A DNA stretch of 45,414 bases from assembly GCA_031270865.1 (NCBI GenBank), contig JAISWI010000040.1:1-45414 (forward strand), in the 5' to 3' direction. This document shows positions 1 through 9,300 of this stretch, piece by piece (positions within the stretch are counted from its first letter, which is position 1; every line of letters begins with the position of its first letter). The stretch comes from Oscillospiraceae bacterium. GTDB taxonomy: Bacteria > Bacillota > Clostridia > Christensenellales > Aristaeellaceae. Made by a program: the position numbers and the translations under genes. Below the pieces are notes generated by a model, which ran no database searches, was not told the DNA's origin, and saw only the letters and a list, made by a program, of their open reading frames with translations.

Positions 1-221
1 AAGAACAACACGGTGTTGCCAACCAACAACGCGAGATCGTTCTGGATACCCATAAAGATTACGTCGGACAGCGTCTCGATCGTGACCTCGGTATCCGGCG
101 GATAGTTTTTATCCATGACTGCGTTGACCAGCTCCAGACCGCGCTCCTTATCGTTGAACAGCGACGCGAAGAAACTAGCCTTGAACGCGCGTTTCAGGTC
201 CAGCGATTCGTCAGCACTCAT
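1..221 (-). CDS. Rpn-family nuclease / PD-(D/E)XK putative transposase, N-terminal part
   Basis: The gene is cut by the left edge, so only about 73 residues are visible. It starts at the ATG read from 221 down to 219, behind an AAGGAGG site at the usual distance. The visible protein has the segments ELVNAVMDKNYPPDTEV and LSDVIFMGIQNDLALLVGN. These match the N-terminal pattern of the Rpn / PD-(D/E)XK putative transposase proteins common in gut Clostridia, which continue into a nuclease core that would lie outside the window. Members of this family promote RecA-independent recombination or act as mobile-element-like nucleases; a role here is inference. A promoter (TTGACA, 17 bp, TATGAT) lies just upstream. 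Family assignment is by recalled pattern only. Confidence 0.72.
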   Translation of the reverse strand, partial: MSADESLDLKRAFKASFFASLFNDKERGLELVNAVMDKNYPPDTEVTIETLSDVIFMGIQNDLALLVGNTVLF

Positions 222-242
222 GACGCCCTCCTTGATATAACG

Positions 243-271
243 ATCATACCAAAATCCTGCGCGCCTGTCAA
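243..271 (-). promoter_or_regulatory. Sigma-A promoter of the Rpn-family gene
   Basis: On the minus strand, TTGACA (271-266) and TATGAT (248-243) are separated by 17 bp. The predicted start near 236 leaves a leader of about 15 nt carrying the AAGGAGG site. Confidence 0.7.
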
Positions 272-304
272 TTGTCACTCTAGCGCGAACCCGCGGCTCC
301 AGCC

Positions 305-333
305 TTGCCCCAGCCGCCAGTCGATGATATAAT
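305..333 (+). promoter_or_regulatory. Sigma-A promoter of the GH88 gene
   Basis: TTGCCC (305-310) and a perfect TATAAT (328-333) are 17 bp apart. Transcription should begin near 340, with the ribosome site GGGAGG near 353 and the ATG at 366. It is back to back with the minus-strand promoter at 243-271. Confidence 0.65.
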
Positions 334-365
334 ACCCTAATCCGGCAAATCAGGGAGGAATCGTT

Positions 366-1487
366 ATGTCAACATCGGTATCGCCCGCGTGGCTGGGCGA
401 GGTGTGGGACAAGGTCACGGCCAAGATGCCCTACTGTGTCGAGAAGGCGCGCGAGCTGGACGTTATACCGTATACGGCGAAGGACGGGCGCTGGGTAAAC
501 CCATACGGCGCGTCATGGTGGACGAACGGGTTCTGGCCCGCGCTGGCGCGGCTGATGGAGATCGGCACGGGCGAAGCGATATACCGGCAGGAGGCCGAAC
601 GCGGCGAAGCGATGATGGACGCCGCGCTGGAACGGTTCGAGGAGCTGCACCACGACCTGGGCTTCCAGTTCAAGATATCCAGCGGCGTCAGCTACGCGCT
701 GACAAAAAACCCCAAAAGCCTGCGCCGGACGCTGTTCGCCGCGTACATGTTGGCGGGGCGGTTCAACCCGAACGGGTTCATCCGCGCGTGGAACGGCGAC
801 CGCGCCGGCTGGTCGATCATCGACACGATGATGAACCTGCCGCTGCTGTACTGGGCCTCGCGCGAGACGGGCGACCCGCGCTTCCGGCTGATCGCGCAGA
901 GGCACGCGGACCACACGATACAACACTTCATCCGCCCGGACGCGTCGAGCCACCACATCGTCATATTCGATCCGGAGACCGACGCGGTATTGGATACGCC
1001 GCGCGGACAAGGGTACGCGCCGGGCAGCAGCTGGACGCGCGGCCAGGCGTGGGCGTTGTACGGCTTCACGCTGAGCTATTTATGGACGGGCAAGGATTCG
1101 TATCTGGAGACGGCGCGGCGAGTAGCGGACAGGTTCCTCGAGCGGATCACGCCGGAGTGGATCCCGAATATAGACTTCGAGCAGCCGGAACAGCCTTTCG
1201 CCAAGGACAACTGCGCGGGCGCGATAGCGGCGAGCGGCCTGCTGGAACTGGCCGCGCTGGTTCCCGAGCGCTCGGAAGCGTACCGGGACGCCGCGCTCAA
1301 CATGGTAAAGGCGATGGCCGACCATTGCGGCGACTGGACCATGGACGAGCCGGGCATACTGAGGCTGTGCTCGGGCTCGTATGAGGACCGGTCGTCGTGG
1401 CATATCAAGATGGTTTATGGTGATTGTTTCTTCGTGGAGGCCCTGCTGAAGCTAAAGGGTTCCACGAAGAATATCTGGCTGCTGTAA
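366..1487 (+). CDS. GH88 unsaturated glucuronyl hydrolase
   Basis: 373-residue (alpha/alpha)6-barrel glycosidase of family GH88, which hydrolyses unsaturated uronic acid from oligosaccharides released by polysaccharide lyases. Diagnostic segments are HHDLGF with Asp97 and WSIIDTMMNLPLL with Asp153, which occupy the places of the two catalytic Asp residues of the family, and GYAPGSSWTRGQAWALYGF (about 217-234), a hallmark of the fold. Length is normal for the family. There is no signal peptide, so it acts in the cytoplasm on imported unsaturated oligosaccharides. The ATG at 366 follows GGGAGG with good spacing. mntP begins 8 bp downstream. The sugar importers at 19-29 kb are plausible partners. 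Exact substrate (glycosaminoglycan or plant uronide) cannot be read from the sequence; GH105 is the nearest alternative. Confidence 0.9.
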   Translation: MSTSVSPAWLGEVWDKVTAKMPYCVEKARELDVIPYTAKDGRWVNPYGASWWTNGFWPALARLMEIGTGEAIYRQEAERGEAMMDAALERFEELHHDLGFQFKISSGVSYALTKNPKSLRRTLFAAYMLAGRFNPNGFIRAWNGDRAGWSIIDTMMNLPLLYWASRETGDPRFRLIAQRHADHTIQHFIRPDASSHHIVIFDPETDAVLDTPRGQGYAPGSSWTRGQAWALYGFTLSYLWTGKDSYLETARRVADRFLERITPEWIPNIDFEQPEQPFAKDNCAGAIAASGLLELAALVPERSEAYRDAALNMVKAMADHCGDWTMDEPGILRLCSGSYEDRSSWHIKMVYGDCFFVEALLKLKGSTKNIWLL

Positions 1488-1494
1488 CCCGCGT

Positions 1495-2079
1495 ATGCCG
1501 ATATGGGAGATAGTGGTCCTGGCGGCGGCTGTGTCGATGGACGCGTTCGCGGTCGCGGTATGCAAGGGGGTAGAGATGCCGGGCTATCGGCTGGGGCAGT
1601 CGGTGACGGTGGGGCTGTGGTTCGGCGGGTTCCAGGCGTTGATGCCCGTGCTGGGGTTCTTCCTGGGCGCGTTGTTCGGCAGCCTGGTGGATAGTTTCGA
1701 CCACTGGATAGTCATGCTGATACTGGTGGCGATAGGGTATAAGGCGCTCCAGGAGTCATACCGCGGCGACGGGGACAATGACGGCGCGGGTAAGGACAGC
1801 GCGTCGGGGGAGAGCGGCCTCAGGGCGGCGGTGATGTTCCCGCTGGCCGTGGCGACAGCCATAGACGCGTCGGCGGTCGGGATGACGCTGGCGTTCCGCA
1901 GGGTGGGCATAGCGCTGCCGGCGGCGCTGATAGGCTGTATAACCTTCGTGATTACGGGCGCGGGGGTGTGGATCGGGCGGCGCTTCGGCGAGCGGTTCGG
2001 CAAGAACGCGGAGCGGGTGGGCGGCGTCGCGTTGATCCTGCTGGGAATAAAAGCGCTGGCGGATCATTTTATGGGTTGA
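1495..2079 (+). CDS. mntP: Manganese efflux pump MntP (DUF204)
   Basis: 194-residue membrane protein with about six hydrophobic segments arranged as two related halves. Each half carries the family's conserved intramembrane Asp: Asp16 in SMDAFAVAVCKG and Asp124 in TAIDASAVGMTLA. MntP exports Mn(II) and protects against manganese excess. A hydrophilic loop (about 88-108, rich in Asp, Gly and Ser) separates the halves. The gene begins 7 nt after the GH88 stop with only a weak ribosome site, so it is probably translated with it; there is no functional link between the two. No yybP-ykoY manganese riboswitch is visible upstream, so metal-dependent control by that route is unlikely here. Confidence 0.9.
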   Translation: MPIWEIVVLAAAVSMDAFAVAVCKGVEMPGYRLGQSVTVGLWFGGFQALMPVLGFFLGALFGSLVDSFDHWIVMLILVAIGYKALQESYRGDGDNDGAGKDSASGESGLRAAVMFPLAVATAIDASAVGMTLAFRRVGIALPAALIGCITFVITGAGVWIGRRFGERFGKNAERVGGVALILLGIKALADHFMG

Positions 2080-2104
2080 CACCTTTGGGGGAATATATTA
2101 GAAT
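2076..2104 (+). promoter_or_regulatory. Sigma-A promoter of rplM-rpsI
   Basis: TTGACA (2076-2081) and TAGAAT (2099-2104) are 17 bp apart. The -35 box overlaps the stop codon region of mntP. Predicted transcript start is near 2111, giving a leader of about 128 nt before rplM. Confidence 0.8.
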
Positions 2105-2109
2105 ATGAA

Positions 2110-2200
2110 GTGCGCCCGGACTTCGTTAGCCCCGGGATCCGGCGCGCGAGCGGTTTGGCGGACCGCGCGAGGATGTAGACCAGCGTCCGAGCGTTGGTAA
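2110..2200 (+). ncRNA. Probable L13 ribosomal-protein leader (autoregulatory 5' UTR)
   Basis: The leader between promoter and rplM folds into three successive hairpins. The first is 2110-2120 with 2138-2147 (10 pairs, one bulged C). The second is GCGGT 2150-2154 with ACCGC 2162-2166. The third is ACCAGCG 2179-2185 with CGTTGGT 2192-2198. Firmicutes carry an L13 leader RNA in this position that represses rplM-rpsI when L13 is in excess. The position and compact structure support that call; match to the exact Rfam consensus was not tested. Confidence 0.5.
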
Positions 2201-2238
2201 GCCTGTCAATGATGCTGTATCCAAGGGGGATAAACGTC

Positions 2239-2667
2239 TTGAACACGTATATGGCCAAAGCCTCCAGCGTGGAGCGCAAGTGGTACGTAATCGACGCGAA
2301 GAACCTGGTGCTGGGCCGGTTCGCCAGCCAGGTGGCGTCGATACTGCGCGGCAAGAATAAACCGATATTCACGCCGCACTGCGATACCGGCGACCACGTT
2401 ATCATAATCAACGCCGACCAGGTTACGCTGACCGGGAAGAAGCTGGACCAGAAGATATACTACCAGCACTCCGGCTATCCGGGCGGCATGAAGGAAACCC
2501 CATACCGCAAGCTGATGGCCACTAAGCCGGAGTTTGCCGTAAGGCGCGCGATAACGGGCATGCTGCCCAAGGGGCCGCTGGGCCGCCAGATGGCGCGTAA
2601 GCTGAAGGTGTACGCTGGCGCGGAGCATCCGCATGAGGCGCAGAAGCCTGAGATACTCGCGCTGTAA
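2239..2667 (+). CDS. rplM: 50S ribosomal protein L13
   Basis: 142 residues, the normal length for bacterial L13, which binds 23S rRNA early in 50S assembly. The N-terminus [19 protein letters not shown] and the internal [23 protein letters not shown] and [17 protein letters not shown] are all diagnostic. The start chosen is TTG at 2239: it follows AGGGGGA (2224-2230) with 8 nt spacing and gives the expected N-terminus. An in-frame ATG at 2194 would add 15 residues unlike any L13 and would run into the leader hairpins. rpsI follows 49 bp downstream, and the pair is the conserved rplM-rpsI operon. Confidence 0.97.
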   Translation: MNTYMAKASSVERKWYVIDAKNLVLGRFASQVASILRGKNKPIFTPHCDTGDHVIIINADQVTLTGKKLDQKIYYQHSGYPGGMKETPYRKLMATKPEFAVRRAITGMLPKGPLGRQMARKLKVYAGAEHPHEAQKPEILAL

Positions 2668-2716
2668 TGGCGCGGGTTAGAGTTAGAACGGTCCGAATAA
2701 GTCAGGAGGAACCCAC

Positions 2717-3106
2717 ATGCAGGCATCGTACCAGGCCGTCGGCCGCCGCAAGAAAGCGATAGCGCGGGTGCGCCTGATTCCCGGCGAGGGGAAGATAACG
2801 ATAAACAAGCGCGATATAGACCAGTACTTCGGCCTGGAGACGCTGAAGATGAACGTCCGCAGGCCGCTGACGCTGACAGAGATGCTGGCGCGGTTCGATG
2901 TGCTGGTCAATGTGGTGGGCGGGGGGCTGTCCGGCCAGGCCGGGGCGATCCGCCACGGGGTGGCCAGGGCGCTGTGCAAGGCCGATCCCGATTTAAGGGC
3001 GCCGCTGAAGAAGGATGGGTTGCTGACAAGGGATCCGAGGATGAAGGAGCGCAAGAAGTACGGCCTGAAGGCCGCGAGGCGCGCCCCGCAGTTCTCCAAG
3101 CGTTGA
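2717..3106 (+). CDS. rpsI: 30S ribosomal protein S9
   Basis: 129 residues, full length. It has the S9 hallmarks [13 protein letters not shown] near the N-terminus, [19 protein letters not shown] in the middle and the basic C-terminal tail [17 protein letters not shown], which reaches the P-site tRNA on the 30S subunit. The ATG follows a strong AGGAGG. A Rho-independent terminator begins 10 bp after the stop codon and closes the rplM-rpsI operon. Confidence 0.97.
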   Translation: MQASYQAVGRRKKAIARVRLIPGEGKITINKRDIDQYFGLETLKMNVRRPLTLTEMLARFDVLVNVVGGGLSGQAGAIRHGVARALCKADPDLRAPLKKDGLLTRDPRMKERKKYGLKAARRAPQFSKR

Positions 3107-3115
3107 GTTGTTGCG

Positions 3116-3151
3116 CCCCCTCCGCTGTTGGTGTGGAGGGGGAGATTTTTT
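3116..3151 (+). terminator. Rho-independent terminator of rplM-rpsI
   Basis: CCCCCTCC (3116-3123) pairs perfectly with GGAGGGGG (3135-3142) around an 11-nt loop and is followed by AGA and six T residues. It is the clearest classical terminator in the window. Confidence 0.88.
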
Positions 3152-3159
3152 GTTTTTGG

Positions 3160-3187
3160 TTTACGCGGGGGTATGGCGTGATATATT
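3160..3187 (+). promoter_or_regulatory. Possible promoter of the thioredoxin reductase-like gene
   Basis: TTTACG (3160-3165) and TATATT (3182-3187) are 16 bp apart, directly after the rpsI terminator and about 57 bp before the ATG at 3244. Both boxes deviate somewhat from consensus. Confidence 0.45.
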
Positions 3188-3243
3188 AGTCAGTATCAGG
3201 GGAACGACGCGGCGCGGGGCGCCGGCCGGGAGGATTGGTATAG

Positions 3244-4254
3244 ATGGCTGTGTATATAGGGAGCAAGGAGAAGCCGGCGCGGTTGGCGAAGCCGGCGGAT
3301 AGTTTCGACGTGATGATAGTGGGCGGGGGGCCCGCCGGGTTGAGCGCGGGGCTGTACGCTGCCAGGGCGGGGCTGGAGGTAGTGCTGCTGGAGAGGATGT
3401 TTATGGGGGGGCAGGCCGCGACAGCGAATCATGTCGAGAATTATCCGGGGTTCGATAATGGGATAGGCGGGCCGGAACTGACGATGGCCATGGAGCGGCA
3501 GGCGGCCAAGGCGGGGTTGGTTGTAAGGAGCGCGGGGGTAGTGGGGCTGGAGCTGAGGGGTGAGGAGAAGGAGGCGGAGCTGGAAGGCGGGATGGCGGTA
3601 AAGGCGAGGGCCGCGATCCTGGCGATGGGGGCAAGGCCGAGGAAGACCGGGGTGAGCGGCGAGGAGGAGTTGAGGGGAAGAGGCGTGAGCTGGTGCGCGA
3701 CGTGCGATGGATTTATGATGAAAGGGAAGAATTGCGCGGTCGTTGGCGGAGGGAACACCGCCGCGGAGGACGCGCTGTACTTGGCGGGGATATGCGAACA
3801 CGTAACGGTTGTGCACAGGAGGGGGGAGTTCAGGGCGGATGAGGCGCTGGCAAGGAGGTTGAGGGAACATCCGAAGGTGACGATTATATGGGATCACGTG
3901 GTCAAGGCGTTTGAGGGTGAGGAGAGGCTGAGGGCCATTGAGATAGAGAGCGTGAAGAGCCAGGAGCGGACGAGGCTGCCGGTGGAGGGGGTTTTCGTGG
4001 CGATTGGGGAGGATCCGGACACCGCGCTGGTGAAGGGGCAGGTGGAGCTTAACCGGGATGGGTATGTCGTGGCTGGGGAGGATACCCGCACGAACCTGAC
4101 GCGAGTCTACGCGGCGGGGGACCTCAGGGTAAAGCCGCTGCGCCAGATAGTCACGGCGGTATCCGACGGGGCGGTCGCAGCCACGGCTGCGATGCAGGAC
4201 CTCCGGTACGCGCCCACGCGCGCGAAGTCCCTCGAAGCCCAGCCGGTGACATGA
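3244..4254 (+). CDS. trxB: Thioredoxin reductase-like NAD(P)H/FAD oxidoreductase
   Basis: 336 residues. In order: FAD-binding GGGPAG (27-32), the redox-active CATC (151-154) followed by D155, the NADPH-binding GGGNTA (168-173) and HRR (191-193), and the second FAD motif AAGD (290-293). This is the layout of low-molecular-weight thioredoxin reductase, which passes electrons from NADPH to thioredoxin. The N-terminus is about 20 residues longer than in E. coli TrxB. GGGAGG (3229-3234) supports the ATG at 3244. No thioredoxin gene is adjacent. Oddity: codons up to about 4080 are very purine-rich (GGG for Gly, AGG for Arg), then shift to the GGC/CGC style of the neighbours. A related flavoprotein using ferredoxin or another partner cannot be excluded. 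Confidence 0.87.
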   Translation: MAVYIGSKEKPARLAKPADSFDVMIVGGGPAGLSAGLYAARAGLEVVLLERMFMGGQAATANHVENYPGFDNGIGGPELTMAMERQAAKAGLVVRSAGVVGLELRGEEKEAELEGGMAVKARAAILAMGARPRKTGVSGEEELRGRGVSWCATCDGFMMKGKNCAVVGGGNTAAEDALYLAGICEHVTVVHRRGEFRADEALARRLREHPKVTIIWDHVVKAFEGEERLRAIEIESVKSQERTRLPVEGVFVAIGEDPDTALVKGQVELNRDGYVVAGEDTRTNLTRVYAAGDLRVKPLRQIVTAVSDGAVAATAAMQDLRYAPTRAKSLEAQPVT

Positions 4255-4280
4255 GTCCAGCCCGCCACACCGCCACGTTA

Positions 4281-4394
4281 GTCCAGCGGAACGCTGGTCA
4301 GGGGTCGAGGGGGTGAAACCCCTCGTGGGGTATCGGGGCGAAGCCCCGCAAACCCGGTCGTTCCATGAAGTCGGCCGCCAGCCCGCAGGGCTGG
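4281..4394 (+). repeat. Dispersed multi-hairpin repeat, copy A (diverged head)
   Basis: The segment after the trxB stop shares with copies B (38052-38161, -) and C (45045-45190) the ordered series of stem I CCAGCG/CGCTGG (loop GAA), stem II CGAGGGG/CCCCTCG, and stem III CGGGGC/GCCCCG (loop GAA). A further palindrome, CCAGCCCGCAGGGCTGG near 4378-4394, also has a counterpart beyond copy C. The head module GGAGGAACAA seen in C and D is not recognisable here. It lies on the strand of trxB and ends about 35 bp before rbgA. Confidence 0.75.
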
Positions 4395-4430
4395 AAGGGT
4401 CAACCCTAAAACACAGGTAAGGAGCCAACA

Positions 4431-5279
4431 TTGCAGATACAGTGGTATCCTGGCCACATGGCGAAAGCCCGCCGCCAGCTGATCGAGCAGCTGCGCCGTG
4501 TCGACGCGGTGGTCGAGCTATGCGACGCGCGTTTGCCATTATCCAGCCGCAACCCTGACCTGGACACGCTGTGCGCTGGCAAACGCCGGGCGCTGGTGCT
4601 GAACAAGTCAGACCTTGCCGACCCGACGGCGACCAACGCGTGGCTGTCGAAGGCGCGGGCTGGTGGCACGGACGCTGTACCGTTCGACGCGCTGAAGGGC
4701 AGGGCGCAGGACATACTCCGCGTAATCGAGCGCGCGGCGTCCCACGCGATAGAACGCGCCGCGTCACGCGGGATCAACAAGACGATCCGCGTGATGGTAG
4801 TGGGGGTGCCGAACGTCGGTAAATCGGCGTTCATCAACAGGCTGGGAGGCCGCGCTGTGGCGAAGACGGCGGACCGTCCCGGCGTGACGCGCTCGCCGCA
4901 GTGGGCGCGCGTAGCGGACACGCTGGAGCTGCTGGACACTCCGGGGCTGTTGTGGCCGAGGATAGACGACAGGGACGCGTCGAGGCGCCTGGCATACCTG
5001 GGCACGATAAGGGACGCGATACTGGACCAGGAGGGTTTGGCGGAATCGCTGCTGCGCGAGTTGATGGACGCGTCGCCGGACGCGGTGCGCTCGCGGTTCA
5101 AGCTGGCGGACGGTATGGACCATAACGGATCGCCGCTGGAATCGTTATTGGAGGCGGTCTGCGCGGGGCGCGGGTATATCTTGGGCGGCGGTCGGTTGGA
5201 CACAGCGCGTGGCGCGGCGGTCGTGCTGGACGAGTTCCGCGCGGGGAAGCTGGGGAGGATCACCCTTGAGCGGGCATAG
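4431..5279 (+). CDS. rbgA: Ribosome biogenesis GTPase RbgA (YlqF)
   Basis: 282 residues. It is a circularly permuted GTPase: the G4 motif NKSD (58-61) comes before G1 GVPNVGKS (125-132) and G3 DTPG (169-172). The N-terminus QIQWYPGHMAKAR is typical of RbgA, which is needed for a late step of 50S assembly. The C-terminal part is the helical domain that contacts 23S rRNA. The start is TTG at 4431, behind AAGGAG and giving the expected N-terminus. It heads a tight operon with rnhB (14-nt overlap) and yraN, the same order as in many Firmicutes. Confidence 0.94.
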   Translation: MQIQWYPGHMAKARRQLIEQLRRVDAVVELCDARLPLSSRNPDLDTLCAGKRRALVLNKSDLADPTATNAWLSKARAGGTDAVPFDALKGRAQDILRVIERAASHAIERAASRGINKTIRVMVVGVPNVGKSAFINRLGGRAVAKTADRPGVTRSPQWARVADTLELLDTPGLLWPRIDDRDASRRLAYLGTIRDAILDQEGLAESLLRELMDASPDAVRSRFKLADGMDHNGSPLESLLEAVCAGRGYILGGGRLDTARGAAVVLDEFRAGKLGRITLERA

Positions 5280-5925
5280 CCAGGAGAGGCGTGACGCGCT
5301 GGCGGCGCATGACGCGAGATACTGGGAGGCGGGACTGCGCGTCGCTGGGGTAGACGAGGCTGGATGCGGCGCGTTGGCCGGGCCTGTGATAGCGGCATGT
5401 GTGGGAATGCCGCCGTCGCCGGTAATCGAAGGCGTGGACGACTCGAAGAAGCTGACCCCGGCGCGGCGGGAGAAGCTGTTCGGCCTGATACTTGAAACCG
5501 CGTGGTTTGTCGGTATCGGCATGGCGGACGTGGAGGAGATTGAGGCCATCAACATATTGAACGCCGCGAAGCTGGCTATGGCCCGGGCGGCGGAGGGTTT
5601 GGACAAGTCAAGCCAATATCCATGCGACCTGCTGCTGGTGGACGCGAGGCGCCTGCCGCTGGATATAAGGCAGGAAAGCATCGTCCACGGCGACGCGGTA
5701 TCATATTCGATAGCGGCGGCGTCGATAGCCGCCAAGGTGACGAGGGATCGGATCATGGCGGCATTGGACAAGGAGTTCCCGGCCTACGGCCTCGCGAACC
5801 ATAAAGGTTACGGAACCGCCGCGCATTATGAAACGATTTTGAGGTTTGGACCGTCTAAGATACATAGGGCGTCTTTCTTAAAAAATTTGGATCTAAAGAA
5901 TCCGGACGGGAAGGCACGGGCGTGA
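5266..5925 (+). CDS. rnhB: Ribonuclease HII
   Basis: 219 residues. The enzyme removes RNA from RNA-DNA hybrids and single ribonucleotides from DNA. The N-terminal VAGVDEAGCGALAGPV carries catalytic Asp30-Glu31; LLLVDARRLPL carries Asp126; IAAASIAAKVTRD ends with Asp161, the place of the fourth acidic residue. The GRG usually found after DEA is GCG here, with Cys in place of Arg, a modest departure. The start is TTG at 5266 rather than the ATG at 5209: GGGGAGG (5252-5258) lies 7 nt upstream, and the shorter form gives a normal length. It overlaps the end of rbgA and the start of yraN, which implies coupled translation. Confidence 0.92.
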   Translation: MSGHSQERRDALAAHDARYWEAGLRVAGVDEAGCGALAGPVIAACVGMPPSPVIEGVDDSKKLTPARREKLFGLILETAWFVGIGMADVEEIEAINILNAAKLAMARAAEGLDKSSQYPCDLLLVDARRLPLDIRQESIVHGDAVSYSIAAASIAAKVTRDRIMAALDKEFPAYGLANHKGYGTAAHYETILRFGPSKIHRASFLKNLDLKNPDGKARA

Positions 5926-6302
5926 TGGATAACGAGGCGAGGAAGGAAGCCCGCGACTTTGGCCGACGCGCCGAGGAACAGACGGCGGCATGGCTGGAGA
6001 AGCGCGGCTACACGATATTGGAGCGCAACTACCGAACCCGCGAGTCGGAGGCGGACATAGTCGCGCGGTTTGGGGACACGCTGGCGTTTATAGAGGTGAA
6101 GGCGCGGTCCAGCGCGGCGTATGGTTTGGCGCGCGAGGCGGTCACGCCGCGAAAGCAGGCGAGGGTAGTCCACGCCGCGCGGTCATGGCTGTATGAGCAT
6201 GGCATGTTGGACGAACCCGTCCGGTTCGACGTGGTAGAGGTATATCCCGGGCGCATCAGGCATATCCGCAACGCGTTCGAGGCTCCGGCGGAAGCCGCGT
6301 AG
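5922..6302 (+). CDS. yraN: YraN family endonuclease-like protein (UPF0102)
   Basis: 126 residues with the YraN signature: GRRAEEQTAAWLEKRGYTIL, then ERNYRTRESEADIVAR and FIEVKARSS. The E...D...EVK arrangement is a PD-(D/E)XK nuclease fold, although the cellular role of the family is not settled. It starts at GTG 5922 or ATG 5925, both overlapping the rnhB stop; GGGAAGG near 5909 serves either. Next to rnhB, and near comM and dprA, it occupies its usual genomic place. Confidence 0.9.
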   Translation: MMDNEARKEARDFGRRAEEQTAAWLEKRGYTILERNYRTRESEADIVARFGDTLAFIEVKARSSAAYGLAREAVTPRKQARVVHAARSWLYEHGMLDEPVRFDVVEVYPGRIRHIRNAFEAPAEAA

Positions 6303-6337
6303 ACCTTCCGGTTATTAAATCACAAAGGAGATACGGC

Positions 6338-9300
6338 ATGCCGGGTAACAGCGCGGGAGATCGTTTCAAGCGTGGATCACGCCGCAGGGGTATGGCGCTC
6401 GCGGCGTTATTGGTATACGCGCTGTGCGTGGCGGGCGGCGCTTCAGCCGAGCCTGTCGATCAGCCCGACCAGCTCGGCGGCGGCGTTATCACCGAGGAAA
6501 CCCCCGCCGCCGCGCCTATTGAGGGAAACTTGCTGGTAAACGGGGATTTCTCGCTGGGCGATCCGGAGACCGGGCTTCCGGAGGGCTGGCTGCGCAGCAT
6601 GTGGCGAACCGATTGGGGGATCAGCAGCCTTTTCTGGGAAGATGGCGTGGTCCGCGTCGAGAACGCCGCGACCAACGACGCGCGGTTCGTCCAGACCGTG
6701 GCGGTCGAGCCGGAGACGTGGTACCGCCTGTCGGGTGATGTCAAGGCTGGAGACATTGATAGCGCCGCCGGAGGCGCCGGGGCGAACCTGTCCGTGCTGG
6801 GTTCATACGCCGCGCTTGCGTCCGTGTATGATACGGGCGGCGAGTGGCAGCGTATAGACGTTTACATATTTACATATAAAGGCCAACGGTCGGCTGACGT
6901 GGCCGCGCGGCTGGGCGGGTACAGCAGCGATACCATCGGGACGGCGTGGTTCGACAACCTGTCGATGGTTCGGGTGGACGCGCCGGAGCCGGGCAAGCCC
7001 ATCATCGCGCTGGAACCGCCGCCCACGGTGGTTAAGCCGCCCGCCGCGCTGTCCGATGGCGGCGGGTTGTGGGCGCTGCTGGCGGTGTTCGCGGCGGCGG
7101 TAGGGCTGGCGTGGATGGCGCTAAGGCGGTCGGAGGATACTACGGCCCGCCGGGCCGTTATGTTAGGATTGATATTGGCGGCGGCGGCGGGATTGCGGGT
7201 ATGGTTGGCCGCGACGGTCAAAGGCTACGGCGTGGACATCAACTGCTTCCACTCGTGGGCGTTGAGGATGGCGCAGGCAGGCCCGGCGGGGTTCTACGGC
7301 GCGGGCGAGGAGGCTTACTTCTGCGATTACCCGCCGGGTTACCTGTACTTCCTGTGGCCGATAGGCATGCTGATACGCGCGTTGGGCGTGACGGACTCAT
7401 CGGCCGGGCTACAGCTGCTGGTGAAGGTTGGCCCGATACTGGCCGACATGGGTATCATACTGTTCCTGTGGCGCGTGGGCGAGACGGCTGGCGTGAGGGA
7501 TGGCTCGGCTGGCGGGGCGCGTCTTGGGATTACGCTGGCGCTGCTTTACGCGTTCAACCCCGCCGCGCTGGTGTTGGGGTCGGCGTGGGGGCAGATTGAC
7601 GCGGCGCTGGCGTTGGGATTGGGATTGACGCTGTGGCGCGCGGGCAAGGAGGATTACCGCTCCGCGCTGCCGCTGTACATGCTGACCGCGCTGGTTAAGC
7701 CGCAGGCGTTGATAGCGGGTCCGTTAGGATTGTTCGCGCTGATCCTCCACCTGAAAAACCGCGGGTGGGACAGGTCGGCGGTGTTACGCGCGGCTGCCGG
7801 GCTGGCGGCGGGGCTGGCGCTGTGTTTCGCGCTGCTGCTGCCGTTCTGCGTGAGGATCGGATGGTCATGGCTGCCGGGCAAGTATTTCGGCACGATGGGC
7901 TCGTATGACTACGCGACGGTCAACGCGGCGAACCTGTATTACCTTATGGGCGGCAACTGGGTCGCCACGTCGACCGCGTTCCTGGGCGCGTTGACGTTCC
8001 GCGAGACGGCGGTCCTGCTCATGCTGCTGACGCTGGGCGCAACGCTGTGGCTGTACTGGCGGGCTAAGGATCCCAAGGCGTTGTTCCTCGCGGCCGCGCT
8101 GACGTTCCTGGGGTTCTTCCTGTTCTCCTTCAGGATGCACGAGCGGTACCTGTTCCCCGCGCTGGCGTTCCTGCTGGCGGCGTACGCTGTACATAAGGAT
8201 GGCCGGCTGCTGTGGATCGCCGTCGGGTTGAGTGTCACGCTGTTCTATAACGTGTGGCTGGTACTGCTGGACGAGCATCTGACAAATGTCGTCGCGGGGC
8301 GCGTGATCGCCTCTATCAATCTCGCGCTGGGGGCGTTCGCCGGGTGGACGGGCTGGGAGATATGCGTCCGGAATCGGATCCGCGGGTTTGGGTTTGACGC
8401 GGACGCTGGCCGCGCTCGCGCTGGGATCATCGCGTCGCTCCGCGCCGGGGGAACCATCGCCGCCCCTGTCGACCTGGAGGCGCGGGCGCTGGGCAAGTCC
8501 GACGCGAAGCTTTCGATGAAGGCGCGGGACTGGCTGCTGATGCTGGGCCTGACGCTGGCGTACGCCGCTGTCGCGTACTGGGGTTTGGGGGATACCGTCG
8601 CGCCGCAGACGTTCTACCGCGCGTCCGGCGTGGACGAGGCCGTGACGTTCGACCTGGGCGAGTCGCGAACGTTCACGATCATGTATTACAACGGGATATC
8701 ATCCGGCGAGATGTACTGGTCTTCCAGCGAGGATGGCGAGGATTGGACAGACCCGCTGATAGCCTCCGCGAAGGGCGAGTGCTTCCGCTGGGTGTACAAC
8801 GCCCAGTCATGGGAGAGCGTCGAGGGTGAGAGGACTTACGCGTCGACGCCCTTGGCGCATAACGCCAGGTATGTACGGCTGACGCCCGAGCTGCCCGGGC
8901 TGATGCTGGGCGAGGTGGTGTTCCGCGACGAGGACGGAAAGACGCTGCCGATCGCTAGCGTGACGGTGGACGGGGCGTCGGATTTCCCGTTCGGCGAGTT
9001 TGACGATGTATCCGCGCTGACCGACGAGCAGGGCGTCGCGCCGGAGAAGCCGTCGTACATGAACGGCACGTATTTCGACGAGATATACCACGCCCGCACG
9101 GGGTTCGAGTACCTTCACGGCCTGACCGCGCTGGAATGGACGCATCCGCCGCTGGGCAAGATATTCATCATGCTGTGCGTTTCGGCGTTTGGCATGACGC
9201 CGTTCGGCTGGCGGTTCGCCGGGACGATGGCCGGCGCGCTGATGGTTCCCGCGATGTACCTGCTGGCCAAACAGCTGTTCAAGAAAACGCGCTGGGCCGG

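Noticed and set aside
1488-1494. yybP-ykoY manganese riboswitch before mntP
   Set aside because: There are only 7 bp between the GH88 stop and the mntP start, so there is no room for one.
2194-2238. Upstream ATG for rplM
   Set aside because: Would add 15 residues unlike L13 and overlaps leader structure; TTG 2239 has the ribosome site.
3196-4767. 523-residue minus-strand open frame
   Set aside because: It is antisense to trxB and rbgA, is Pro/Arg/His-rich without any recognisable motif, and has no ribosome site; it is a shadow of GC-rich coding.
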